Assembly: GCF_900102005.1 (NCBI RefSeq)
Contig: NZ_LT627736.1
Span: 1,426,001-1,490,000, forward strand
From: Microbacterium sp. LKL04
GTDB lineage: Bacteria; Actinomycetota; Actinomycetes; Actinomycetales; Microbacteriaceae
Direction of reading: 5' to 3'
DNA length: 64,000 nucleotides
Within the stretch, counting starts at the first letter, position 1, and every line of letters begins with the position of its first letter. Position numbers and translations under genes: made by a program. The notes under the pieces were generated by a model. It searched no databases and was not told where the DNA came from. It was given only the letters and a program-made list of their open reading frames with translations. Shown here one piece after another: positions 1-7,356 of the stretch.

Positions 1-1
1 C

Positions 2-1147
2 GAGGGGTTCCCGAAATTCGCGACCCGAGCCGAGGGCACCCGCTTCTGGGACCTCGACGGCAACGAGTTCATCGACTGGATGTGCGCCTACGGGCCCAAC
101 GTCCTCGGCTACAACGACCCCGACGTCGTCGCCGCCGCTCAGGCGCAGGCGAAGAAGGAGGACGTCGTCTCGCTGCCCTCCACCGTCATGATCGACTTCG
201 CCGAACTGTTGGTCGACCAGGTCGCCAGCGCCGACTGGGCGATGTTCGCCAAGAACGGCGGCGACACGACGACGCTCGCGATCATGACCGCCCGCGCGGC
301 GACGCTGCGCAAGAAGGTGATCTTCGTGAAGGGCTTCTATCACGGGGTCGCGCCGTGGACGCAGAAGCTCGACTACCCCGGTGTCCTCGAGGAGGACGTC
401 GCGAACAACCTCTACGTCCCGTGGAACGATCTCGCCGCCCTCCGGACCCTGCTGTCCGAGAACCGCGGACAGGTCGCCGCCCTCATCTCGACGCCGTACA
501 TGCACGGCAACTTCGTGGACAACCAGCTGCCCGCCGACGGGTACTGGCAGGCGGTGCGGAAGCTCTGCGACGAACACGGCGTCGTGCTGATCATCGACGA
601 CGTGCGCGCGGGCTTCCGCCTCGACCTCGCCGGCAGCGACCACTACTTCGGCTTCGAGGCCGACCTCATCTGCTTCTGCAAAGCCCTCGCGAACGGGTAC
701 AACGTGTCGGCGCTCCTCGGCAAGGACTCGCTGAAGGAAGCGGTGAGCTCGATCACCTACACGGGCAGCTACTGGATGAGCGCCGTCCCCTTCGCGGCCG
801 GGATCGCGACGCAGCGGAAGCTCCGCGAGCTCGACGCCCCTGCGTTGTTCGACCGGCTGGGACGGCGGCTGACCGACGGGCTCACCGAGGTCGCATCGGA
901 CGCGGGCTACACCCTCGTCGCCTCGGGCGCCCCCGCGCTCTTCTACCTGCGCGTGGCGGATCCGGCGAACTCGCTCATGCTGCACCAGGACTGGATCGCC
1001 GAGTGCGTGCGCCGCGGCGCGTATCTCACGTCCCACCACAACCATTTCCTGAACGCCGCGGTCACCGAAGCGGACGTCGACTGGACGGTCGAGATCGCGG
1101 CGGACGCCTTCGCGGCCCTCCGGACGCGCCACCCCGCGGTGGTGTGA
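2..1147 (+). CDS. Class III PLP-dependent aminotransferase / glutamate-1-semialdehyde aminomutase-like protein (5' end outside window)
   Basis: The reading frame is open from base 2, so the N-terminus lies upstream. The fold-type I PLP enzyme of the HemL-like class III group is recognised by the early 'RFWDLDGNEFIDW' strand, the phosphate-binding 'KNGGDTTTLAI' segment, the 'IIDDVRAGFR' aspartate that contacts the pyridine nitrogen, and the probable Schiff-base lysine in 'CFCKALANGYNVSAL'. Members transfer or shift amino groups on small substrates. True HemL has a 'GGGFP' stretch after the lysine that is absent here, so heme synthesis is unlikely to be its job. The stop is followed one base later by the GTG of an MFS transporter, so the two are probably cotranscribed, perhaps for making or exporting an amino compound. 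The family call is firm; the substrate is unknown. Confidence 0.85.
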   Translation, partial: EGFPKFATRAEGTRFWDLDGNEFIDWMCAYGPNVLGYNDPDVVAAAQAQAKKEDVVSLPSTVMIDFAELLVDQVASADWAMFAKNGGDTTTLAIMTARAATLRKKVIFVKGFYHGVAPWTQKLDYPGVLEEDVANNLYVPWNDLAALRTLLSENRGQVAALISTPYMHGNFVDNQLPADGYWQAVRKLCDEHGVVLIIDDVRAGFRLDLAGSDHYFGFEADLICFCKALANGYNVSALLGKDSLKEAVSSITYTGSYWMSAVPFAAGIATQRKLRELDAPALFDRLGRRLTDGLTEVASDAGYTLVASGAPALFYLRVADPANSLMLHQDWIAECVRRGAYLTSHHNHFLNAAVTEADVDWTVEIAADAFAALRTRHPAVV

Positions 1148-1148
1148 G

Positions 1149-2306
1149 GTGACCGCCACCACGGCATCACCCGCAACGACCACACGCACCGTCGTCGCCA
1201 CCGCGGCCGTCTACGGGCTGCAGGGGCTCGGATACGCCGTCATCGTGACGGCGCTTCCCGCTTTTCAGGAGCGGACCGGGCTCGATTCGACGGGGATCGC
1301 CGCGATCCTGCTGGGCGTCTGCGTGACGGCAGCGCTCGGCTCGCTCGCCGCCGACGCGATCGCCCGGCGGGCGAGCAGCCGGCACGGCGTCATCACGGGC
1401 TTGTCGCTGCAGGCGCTGGGACTGGTCGCGACGGCGTTCTCACCGGGGACCGCGATGCTCGCGGCATCCGTCCTCGTCTACGGCCTCGGGCTGGGTCTCA
1501 TCGACGCGTCGTCGAACATGCAGGGCGTGCTCGCTCAGCGCGGCCGCGCGACGCCGCTCCTCGGGCGCCTCTTCGCGACCCTGACCGCCGGCTCGATCAT
1601 CGGCGCGCTCGGGATGGCAGGGATCATCGCATCCGGCGCTCCCGCGTTCGCCGCCCTCGTGGCTGCCGCGATCCTGCAGGTCGCCTTCGTCCTCTCCGGC
1701 GCGCGCCTGCTCAGCCGGGAACGCGCGGCCCGCCCCTCGACGGACGGCGTACCGAGGGGCCCGCGCCTCGATGGACGCGCCATCACGGTCGTCGGGCTCG
1801 TCATTCTGGCCGCCTACACGGTCGACTCGGCGGTGAGCTCATGGGGGTCGATCCACCTCGAGGCGATCGGTGCCGCTGCGGCGCTCGCACCCGTCGGGCT
1901 CGCGGCGTACCAGGGCGGCGTGCTCATCGCGAGGATGGTGACGGATGCCGTCGTCCGCCGCCTCGGCAGGGCGCGACTGCTCGCGATCGGCCTCATCCTC
2001 GGGGTCGCCGGAGCCCTCGTCGTGGCGGCTGTCCCGGTGCCGGTCGTCACCATCATCGCCTTCGCCGTGAGCGGTCTCGCCGTCGGAGCTCTCGTTCCCA
2101 TCGCGTTCGGCCTCGCCGGGTCCATCCATCCCGCGCGCAGCGACGAGGTCATCGCCCGGGTCAACCTCTTCAACTACGCAGGCGCCGTCCTCGGGGCCGT
2201 CGGGGTCGGGGTGCTCACCGACGTCACGGGCTCGGGGCTGGCCTTCCTCCTGCCCGCGCTGCTGCTGGTCGCGGCCGTCCCGGCGTGGCGGCGGACCGCC
2301 GGCTGA
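1149..2306 (+). CDS. Major facilitator superfamily transporter
   Basis: This 385-aa protein consists of about twelve hydrophobic helices with short polar loops, including a charged inter-helix loop after TM2 ('DAIARRASSRHG') and a central cytoplasmic loop ('SRERAARPSTDGVPRGPR'), the layout of a 12-TM MFS carrier in the inner membrane. The GTG start sits one base after the upstream stop, so translation is probably coupled to the class III aminotransferase gene and the transporter may export or import that enzyme's product or substrate. No substrate-specific motif can be read. A TetR gene converges on its 3' end, separated by a four-unit tandem repeat. Confidence 0.85.
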   Translation: MTATTASPATTTRTVVATAAVYGLQGLGYAVIVTALPAFQERTGLDSTGIAAILLGVCVTAALGSLAADAIARRASSRHGVITGLSLQALGLVATAFSPGTAMLAASVLVYGLGLGLIDASSNMQGVLAQRGRATPLLGRLFATLTAGSIIGALGMAGIIASGAPAFAALVAAAILQVAFVLSGARLLSRERAARPSTDGVPRGPRLDGRAITVVGLVILAAYTVDSAVSSWGSIHLEAIGAAAALAPVGLAAYQGGVLIARMVTDAVVRRLGRARLLAIGLILGVAGALVVAAVPVPVVTIIAFAVSGLAVGALVPIAFGLAGSIHPARSDEVIARVNLFNYAGAVLGAVGVGVLTDVTGSGLAFLLPALLLVAAVPAWRRTAG

Positions 2307-2328
2307 CACGCTCAGGCTACGGGTCCAC

Positions 2329-2392
2329 AGGCGCCGAGATCTTCAGGCGCCGAGATCTTCAGGCGCCGCGGTCTTCAGGCGCCCAGCTCTTC
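2329..2392. repeat. Four tandem 16-bp direct repeats
   Basis: Units are AGGCGCCGAGATCTTC (2329-2344 and again 2345-2360), AGGCGCCGCGGTCTTC (2361-2376) and AGGCGCCCAGCTCTTC (2377-2392). Each contains the palindrome GGCGCC; the first two also contain AGATCT. The array fills the gap between the convergent MFS and TetR genes and runs into the TetR stop codon. 16 bp is not a multiple of three, so the array is not coding in phase. It may be a small VNTR or part of a bidirectional terminator; neither is proven. Confidence 0.9.
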
Positions 2393-3029
2393 ACACACGC
2401 AGCGAGGCACGCAGCGCGCGCTCGAGCTCGGTGAGCAGGACGGCCCGCTCCGGTTCGGGCGCGGCGAAGGCGTCGTGCAGCACGGCGTCAGCCGACGCGA
2501 ACGCGACCCGAGCGACGGCGGCGCCCCGCTCGTCGTCGACGCCGTCGAGCACTCCCGCTTCGCGGAGCAGCGTGTGGACGCGATCGGCCATCGCCCGCTT
2601 GTGACGGCGACGTGCGGCATCCGCGTCAGCCGAGATCGCAACCGTGCCGAGCGACCGCGCGGACTGCTCATCCTGATAGACGGCGGCGACAGCGCGCAGG
2701 ACGCTTCCGACAGGGTCCTCGCTGCGCGGGTCGGCGCGCAGTCGCTCGATCGCGTCGTCGAGCAGGCGCTCGAGGCGGTCGTGATACCGCGAGACGATAG
2801 CGGCGAGGATCGCCACGCGGTCGGGCAGGTACTGGTACAACGCCCCCACGCTCACCCCGGCCTCGGCGGCGACGCGCGGCAGCGTGATGACGTCGACTCC
2901 CTCACGGACGACGAGATCCTCGGCGGCCGCGATCGCCTGCACGACCTTCTGCCTCGAGCGCTGCTGCGTCGGGGTCCGGCGCAGGCCGAGGTCCGTCCAG
3001 TCCTGAGAGGTGTCGTCCGTCGTGTGCAT
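2391..3029 (-). CDS. TetR/AcrR family transcriptional regulator
   Basis: This 212-aa one-component repressor has the N-terminal TetR helix-turn-helix at about residues 30-75 ('RQKVVQAIAAAEDLVV' then 'VAAEAGVSVGALYQYL'), followed by an all-helical ligand/dimer domain. The ATG at 3029 is chosen because a start further upstream would run into the divergent promoter region and adds an unstructured extension. It is divergent from the aldolase-kinase-GlpD operon only 46 bp away, with an imperfect inverted repeat between them, so it most likely represses that operon and itself and responds to a pathway metabolite. The ligand cannot be predicted. Confidence 0.9.
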   Translation of the reverse strand: MHTTDDTSQDWTDLGLRRTPTQQRSRQKVVQAIAAAEDLVVREGVDVITLPRVAAEAGVSVGALYQYLPDRVAILAAIVSRYHDRLERLLDDAIERLRADPRSEDPVGSVLRAVAAVYQDEQSARSLGTVAISADADAARRRHKRAMADRVHTLLREAGVLDGVDDERGAAVARVAFASADAVLHDAFAAPEPERAVLLTELERALRASLRV

Positions 3030-3034
3030 GGAAT

Positions 3035-3048
3035 CAAACTTGACTTTG
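3035..3048. promoter_or_regulatory. Candidate TetR operator overlapping a -35-like box
   Basis: CAAACTTGACTTTG is an imperfect palindrome (10 of 14 positions symmetrical, outer arms CAAA/TTTG) in the 46-bp gap between the divergent TetR and aldolase genes. It overlaps TTGACT, a good -35 hexamer reading toward the aldolase, so a bound repressor would block polymerase. No convincing -10 box is visible. It is placed by position and symmetry only. Confidence 0.4.
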
Positions 3049-3075
3049 GTTAGGGGCGGCGGCAACGTTAGCAGC

Positions 3076-3750
3076 ATGACGACGACGTCGCACCATCACG
3101 ATCTCCGCGCGTCCGTGGCCGAGGCATCCCGCACCCTGGCCGGCCACGGTCTGCTCATCGGCACCGCCGGCAACGTCAGTGCTCGCGCGGGCGACGTGGT
3201 GGCCGTCACGGCGACGGGCGTCGTCCTCGGCGAGGCGACCGCCGACGATGTGATCGTCGTCGATCTGGGCGGCGCCGTGGTCAAGGGCGCACTCGCCCCG
3301 ACGTCCGAGCTCGCCCTGCACCTCGGGGTCCTGCGCTCCGCGCCGGCCGAGAAGGTGTCGGCAGTCGTCCACACGCATGCACCGAGCGCAACGGCGCTCT
3401 CCCTCGTCCTCGACGAGCTGCCCGTCGTGCACTACCAGCAGCTCGTCCTGGGCGGGTCGCTGCGCGTCGCCCCGTTCCACGCGTTCGGGACGCCCGACCT
3501 CGCCGCCGCCGTCGGCACAGCCCTCGACGGCCGTCTCGCCGCACTGATGGCCAACCACGGCGCGGTCGCCCTCGGCGCCGACCTGAAGACCGCCGTCGAG
3601 AACGCCCTCCTCGTCGAGTGGCTCGCGGAGCTCTACCTGCGTGCCGCAACCGTCGGCACGCCTCGGGCGCTCGACGCCGCCCAGCAGCAGGAGGTCGTCG
3701 CCCACGCGATGCGTCTCGGGTACGGCACCACGAAACCGGTGTCGGTGTGA
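3076..3750 (+). CDS. Class II aldolase/adducin family protein (fuculose-/ribulose-phosphate aldolase or epimerase type)
   Basis: The 224-aa protein belongs to the zinc-dependent class II aldolase/adducin family (FucA, RhaD, AraD, MtnB). It shows 'GTAGNVSAR' near residue 32, the metal-binding His-x-His in 'HTHAPSATAL' near residues 99-101, and the later 'ANHGAVALG' that supplies a third histidine. Such enzymes cleave or epimerise short phosphorylated ketoses to DHAP plus an aldehyde. The ATG at 3076 is preferred over earlier in-frame starts, which lie inside the promoter region. Its stop overlaps the next gene's GTG (GTGA), indicating a translationally coupled operon with a kinase and a GlpD-like dehydrogenase. 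Substrate and exact reaction are inferred only from context. Confidence 0.88.
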   Translation: MTTTSHHHDLRASVAEASRTLAGHGLLIGTAGNVSARAGDVVAVTATGVVLGEATADDVIVVDLGGAVVKGALAPTSELALHLGVLRSAPAEKVSAVVHTHAPSATALSLVLDELPVVHYQQLVLGGSLRVAPFHAFGTPDLAAAVGTALDGRLAALMANHGAVALGADLKTAVENALLVEWLAELYLRAATVGTPRALDAAQQQEVVAHAMRLGYGTTKPVSV

Positions 3751-4559
3751 CCGCCGTCGGCGGACTCGTCGCCCATGGGCGGTCGGCAGACGTCCACTCC
3801 CTGACGACATCGACGGTCGCGAAGGTCTTCCACGACGACTGGCCCAATGAGGCGATCGACCGCGAAGTCGAGGACGCCACCGCCGCGTTCGACCTCGGCC
3901 TCACCCCGATCCGCTGTCACGGGAGGACGGATGCCGACGGCCGCCGCGCCGTCGTCTTCGACCGCATTGAAGGGGTCGCCCTGACGACGGTCGCCGAGAA
4001 GAACCCGCTGCGCATGGGGCGCGTCGCCCGCACGCTCGCGCAGGAGCATGCGCGCGTCCATCGGGTCGCGAGCGACCACTTCCCCGACGTCCGCGATGTC
4101 GCCGCCGACCTGGTCGGCACGGCCCCGTTCGCAGGCTTCACCGCTCGCGAGCGGGCGGCGTTGCTCGACCATCTGGCGTCCCTTCCTGGCGGCGACAGCG
4201 TGTTGCACCTCGACTTCCACCCGATGAACGTGTTCCGCCACGGCGGCGGCATCGCGACGATCGACTGGCAGTCGACGGCATCCGGCGATCCCGCAGCGGA
4301 CGTCGCGATGACGCGACTGCTCTTCACCGAGGCCGAACTCTTCCCGGGCGCGACGACGGCGCAACTGCTCGTCTACGGAGCCGCGCGCGGCGCGATGGGA
4401 CGCATGTATCTGACCGAGTATCTGCGGGCGACGGGTATGACGACGGCGAGCCTCGACCGCTGGGCGACCGCGGCGCGCGTGCTGCGCCTGGGGATGCTCG
4501 ACATCCCGAGCGAGCGCGAGCGCCTGGTGCGCGGCATCCGGTCGGAGCTCACCCGATGA
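3747..4559 (+). CDS. APH/choline-kinase-fold small-molecule phosphotransferase
   Basis: This 270-aa protein carries the Brenner motif of the aminoglycoside phosphotransferase fold, 'LHLDFHPMN', at about residues 153-161 (catalytic Asp and Mg-binding Asn), followed by 'IDWQST' near residue 171 in the DFG position. N-terminal 'VAKVF' supplies the ATP-contacting lysine. The GTG start overlaps the aldolase stop, and its own stop overlaps the GlpD start (ATGA), so the three proteins are made together. Given its partners it probably phosphorylates a sugar, sugar alcohol or thio-sugar, rather than an antibiotic. Methylthioribose kinase has this fold, but the rest of that pathway is not present here. 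Confidence 0.82.
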   Translation: MTAVGGLVAHGRSADVHSLTTSTVAKVFHDDWPNEAIDREVEDATAAFDLGLTPIRCHGRTDADGRRAVVFDRIEGVALTTVAEKNPLRMGRVARTLAQEHARVHRVASDHFPDVRDVAADLVGTAPFAGFTARERAALLDHLASLPGGDSVLHLDFHPMNVFRHGGGIATIDWQSTASGDPAADVAMTRLLFTEAELFPGATTAQLLVYGAARGAMGRMYLTEYLRATGMTTASLDRWATAARVLRLGMLDIPSERERLVRGIRSELTR

Positions 4560-6118
4560 CCACGACGGTCCGCCGCTCCCTTCCCGCCGACGGTGAGGTC
4601 GTCGACGTCCTCGTCGTCGGGGGCGGCATCACGGGGGCGGCGATCGCGTACGAGGCGGCGAGCCGTGGCCTGTCGGTCGCGCTCGTCGAGAAGGGCGACT
4701 TCGGTGCGGCGACCTCGGCCGCGACGGGCAAGCTCATCCACGGCGGGCTCCGCTACCTGAAGAACCTCGAAGTCGGACTCGTCCGCGAGTCGCTCGCGGA
4801 GCGGCGGACCCTGTCGCGCATCGCTCCGGGGCTCGTCTCCCCCATCGCCATGGTGCTCCCCGACCCCGGGATCGTCGAGCACGTCGGCCTCACGGCGTAC
4901 GACGTGCTGTCGTTCGACCGCAACCGCGTGCCCGCGAGCCACCGCATCCCGCGTCATCGGAGCCTCAGTCGCGAGGAACTGCGGCTGCGAGGGCTGGGCC
5001 ATCTCGAGCACGGGATCCTCTTCCACGACGCGATGATGCTCTCGCCCGAGCGGTTGACGTTCGCGTTCGTGCGGTCCGCCGTCGCTCACGGCGCGAGGGT
5101 GGCGAACTACGTGCGGGCCGACGGCCTGATCTCCGCCGCCGGACGCGTCCGCGGAGCGCGGGTGACGGACCTCGTGACCGGCAGCGAGCACGAGGTGCGT
5201 TCGCGCGTCACGGTGAACGCGAGCGGCCCGTGGGCGTACGACGTGCTCGCGGCCGAGGGCCTGTTGCAGCGCGCCTCCGGCCCGCGCCCCGAGGTGCGCT
5301 CGGAAGGCATCTACCTCATCACCAGGCCGATCACCGAGACGATGGTGCTCACCGTGTCGTCGGGCGGCCACTTCAGTTTCGCGCCGTGGCGCAGGCGGAC
5401 GCTCATCGGTCCGACCGAGACGCCCTACACCGGAGACGTCTCGGATTGGCGGCTGACGCGGGAGTCGATCGAACGCTTCCTCGCCGAGATCAACGCCGCC
5501 GGTCGCCTGCCCGTGGAGCTCTCGACGGCAGACGTCGTCGCCGCGTACGGGGGATTGCGCCCTCTGACGGAGACGAGCGGGACCGACACCTATCGCGCCT
5601 CGCGCGCGTCGGAACTCGTCGACCACGCGAAGGACGGCGTCCCCGGCATCGTGACCGCGACCGGAGGCAAGTACACGACGGCGCGGGCGTTCGCCGAGAA
5701 GGTCGTCCCCGCTCTCGCACGCTCGATCGGCCGCGTCGCCGCGCCGAGCCGCACAGCCGACGTCCCACTCGACGGCACGGACCTGACCGACACGGGGACG
5801 ACCGACCTGATCGCCCGGCTGTACGGATCGGATGCCGGTGCCCTCCGGGCCGTGGCATCCGAGTCCGACGTCCTCTCGCGCCCGGCGACGGACGACGGGG
5901 AACTGCTCGCCGGTGTCGCGTTCGCGGCCCGCCACGAGGCGGCCGTGCACCTCACCGACATCCTGCTGAACCGCACCGGCATCGGACGCCGCGGTGACCC
6001 CGGCGACGACGTCCTGTCGGCGGCGGCGGACATCGCGGGCACAGAGCTCGACTGGTCTCCCGAACGTCGGGCGATCGAGCTCGACGCGGCGCGAGCGGCC
6101 GTCGCACTCCCCCGCTGA
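4556..6118 (+). CDS. FAD-dependent glycerol-3-phosphate dehydrogenase family protein (GlpD/EryB-like)
   Basis: The 520-aa flavoprotein has an N-terminal dinucleotide fold ('VLVVGGGITGAAIAYEA', residues 17-33), the GlpD landmark 'GKLIHGGLRYL' at about 58-68, the substrate-domain 'FSFAPWRRRTLIGPTE', and the C-terminal 'VTATGGKYTTARAFA' FAD contact. Family members oxidise glycerol-3-phosphate to DHAP with electrons passed to quinone; the erythritol-phosphate dehydrogenase EryB is a close relative. It is the last gene of the aldolase-kinase operon, which suggests the substrate is the phosphorylated polyol produced by the kinase rather than general glycerol-3-phosphate. The family call is strong and the alternative-substrate idea is inference. 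Confidence 0.88.
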   Translation: MTTTVRRSLPADGEVVDVLVVGGGITGAAIAYEAASRGLSVALVEKGDFGAATSAATGKLIHGGLRYLKNLEVGLVRESLAERRTLSRIAPGLVSPIAMVLPDPGIVEHVGLTAYDVLSFDRNRVPASHRIPRHRSLSREELRLRGLGHLEHGILFHDAMMLSPERLTFAFVRSAVAHGARVANYVRADGLISAAGRVRGARVTDLVTGSEHEVRSRVTVNASGPWAYDVLAAEGLLQRASGPRPEVRSEGIYLITRPITETMVLTVSSGGHFSFAPWRRRTLIGPTETPYTGDVSDWRLTRESIERFLAEINAAGRLPVELSTADVVAAYGGLRPLTETSGTDTYRASRASELVDHAKDGVPGIVTATGGKYTTARAFAEKVVPALARSIGRVAAPSRTADVPLDGTDLTDTGTTDLIARLYGSDAGALRAVASESDVLSRPATDDGELLAGVAFAARHEAAVHLTDILLNRTGIGRRGDPGDDVLSAAADIAGTELDWSPERRAIELDAARAAVALPR

Positions 6119-6146
6119 GAAGCACGAGGCCCGCTACGGTGAAGCG

Positions 6147-6557
6147 ATGACTGGGGGATCCGTTCGACGCATGGCGTTCAGCGGCGCGATCGGCGCGGCA
6201 GCGGGAATCGGCCTCGCCGCGACGGCGGTCGCCAGTCTCAACGCTGGGGTCGAGACGCCGTGGGGACTGATGATCTACGGCGGCCCGATCGGAGCCGGCA
6301 TCGGCGCGGTGGCCGGAGTCGTGGTCTGGCTGCTGACGCGCGAAGCGCACGCGCTCGCCCGGCGATGGGGAGCTCGGTCTGTCTGGACCGGCGCGGCCGC
6401 GGTCGTGGCCGCCGCAGGGTGCGCGGTGCTCGGCTACATCACGTTGGAGGCGGGCGTCCCGGCCGTCGCTGCAGCCGGCGCGGTCACCCTGGGACTGCTG
6501 GCCGCGGCGGGTTCCCTGACGGAGTCGCTCGTGAGGACCAGATCACTCCCCCGCTGA
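6147..6557 (+). CDS. Small multi-pass membrane protein, unknown function
   Basis: This 136-aa protein has four hydrophobic segments separated by short charged loops ('LTREAHALARRWGARS' is the longest) and a basic C-terminus. I recognise no family. The ATG at 6147 is preceded at a short distance by 'ACGGTGAAGCG', a weak ribosome site. It follows GlpD by 28 bp on the same strand and could be cotranscribed. It converges on another membrane-protein gene with only 7 bp between stops. Confidence 0.65.
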   Translation: MTGGSVRRMAFSGAIGAAAGIGLAATAVASLNAGVETPWGLMIYGGPIGAGIGAVAGVVVWLLTREAHALARRWGARSVWTGAAAVVAAAGCAVLGYITLEAGVPAVAAAGAVTLGLLAAAGSLTESLVRTRSLPR

Positions 6558-6564
6558 ATCGGGA

Positions 6565-7074
6565 TCACGAGCCGCTGGCGAGGATGGTGATCACGCCCGC
6601 CGCTGCGACGAAGCCCGCGGCGATGACGACCTTGGCCCGTGGCCGCCACGAGATCGTCGCCGTCTCCGCTCCCGCACTGTTCGACTCATCACCCGATGCG
6701 GGCGATTCTGCGGCGGCGAGACGCTCGGCCTCTGCGACGCGCGCACGCCCGACGGAGGCGACAACGACCGCTACCGCGACAAGGCACCAGCCGATCACGT
6801 GGAAAGCGATGCGAGCCCCCGTCAGAATCGATGACCCGCTGCACTGCATCCACGTTGCGTAGCGGTGTCCGCCGATCCCCACGAACAGGATGCCTGTCAG
6901 ATAACCCTGCCAGTTGCGCAGGAATCGCGCGTACAGGCGCTCAACGCGGTTCCCTCGTTCATTGATGTGCCGGAGATGTTCGATGAACCAGGTGCCGAAC
7001 ACCAGAAGGAGCGCGCCCATCGCGATCGCCGTCATCGGCACGCCGAGACCCTGATCGTTGCATATCGCACCCAC
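6565..7074 (-). CDS. Predicted membrane protein, unknown function
   Basis: The 169-aa protein has hydrophobic helices near the N-terminus ('MTAIAMGALLLVFGTWFI'), in the middle ('YLTGILFVGIGG', 'IGWCLVAVAVVVASV') and at the C-terminus, with a basic amphipathic segment between the first two. The GTG start at 7074 has a good ribosome site (GGGGGA about 6-8 bases upstream); an internal ATG at 7035 is the alternative. Base composition is lower in GC than the neighbours and there is no recognisable domain, which suggests a fast-evolving or recently acquired gene. Confidence 0.6.
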   Translation of the reverse strand: MGAICNDQGLGVPMTAIAMGALLLVFGTWFIEHLRHINERGNRVERLYARFLRNWQGYLTGILFVGIGGHRYATWMQCSGSSILTGARIAFHVIGWCLVAVAVVVASVGRARVAEAERLAAAESPASGDESNSAGAETATISWRPRAKVVIAAGFVAAAGVITILASGS

Positions 7075-7198
7075 TGAACATCCCCCAGGGTTCTCGGGGA
7101 CACATATGGCCCCGCTTCAACCTGGCAGAGCGGGCTCGCCGTCGCAACACGATCCGGCACGACCTCAGCGGCGCCTGAATCCGGGGAGATACGAAGAG

Positions 7199-7220
7199 AG
7201 ACCCCCGCGAGCGGGGGTCT
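7199..7220 (-). terminator. Rho-independent terminator downstream of tRNA-Ala
   Basis: GACCCCCGC and GCGGGGGTC form a nine-pair stem with a two-base centre (effectively a tetraloop), lying about 7 bases beyond the tRNA 3' end. In the direction of tRNA transcription the hairpin is followed by TCTCTTCG, a short pyrimidine-rich tail. This placement fits termination of the tRNA transcript. Confidence 0.8.
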
Positions 7221-7226
7221 TTCCGG

Positions 7227-7302
7227 TGGTGGACCTGAGGGGATTCGAACCCCTGACCTCTTCATTGCGAACGAAGCGCGCTACCAACTGCGCCACAGGC
7301 CC
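7227..7302 (-). tRNA. tRNA-Ala (anticodon CGC), CCA encoded
   Basis: Read on the minus strand, the gene begins GGGCCTG at 7302 and folds into a complete cloverleaf. The seven-pair acceptor stem has the G3:U70 wobble pair that identifies alanine tRNAs. The D arm is GCGC/GCGC, the anticodon loop TTCGCAA gives anticodon CGC (codon GCG), and the T arm is GGGG(TTCGAAT)CCCC-like, followed by discriminator A73. The 3' CCA is encoded at 7229-7227. A terminator hairpin follows. Confidence 0.97.
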
Positions 7303-7356
7303 GGAAGCCTCAACATTACCACGACCGATCGGGCCGCTCGAACGCGAGGCGGGCTC

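Noticed and set aside
4373..5950. A 525-codon minus-strand frame opposite GlpD
   Set aside because: GlpD on the plus strand has clear FAD and substrate motifs; the opposite frame has shadow composition.
3076..6118. Assigning the aldolase/kinase operon to the methylthioribose DHAP shunt (MtnK-MtnA-Ald2)
   Set aside because: The isomerase MtnA is missing, and a GlpD-type dehydrogenase has no place in that shunt; only the folds agree.
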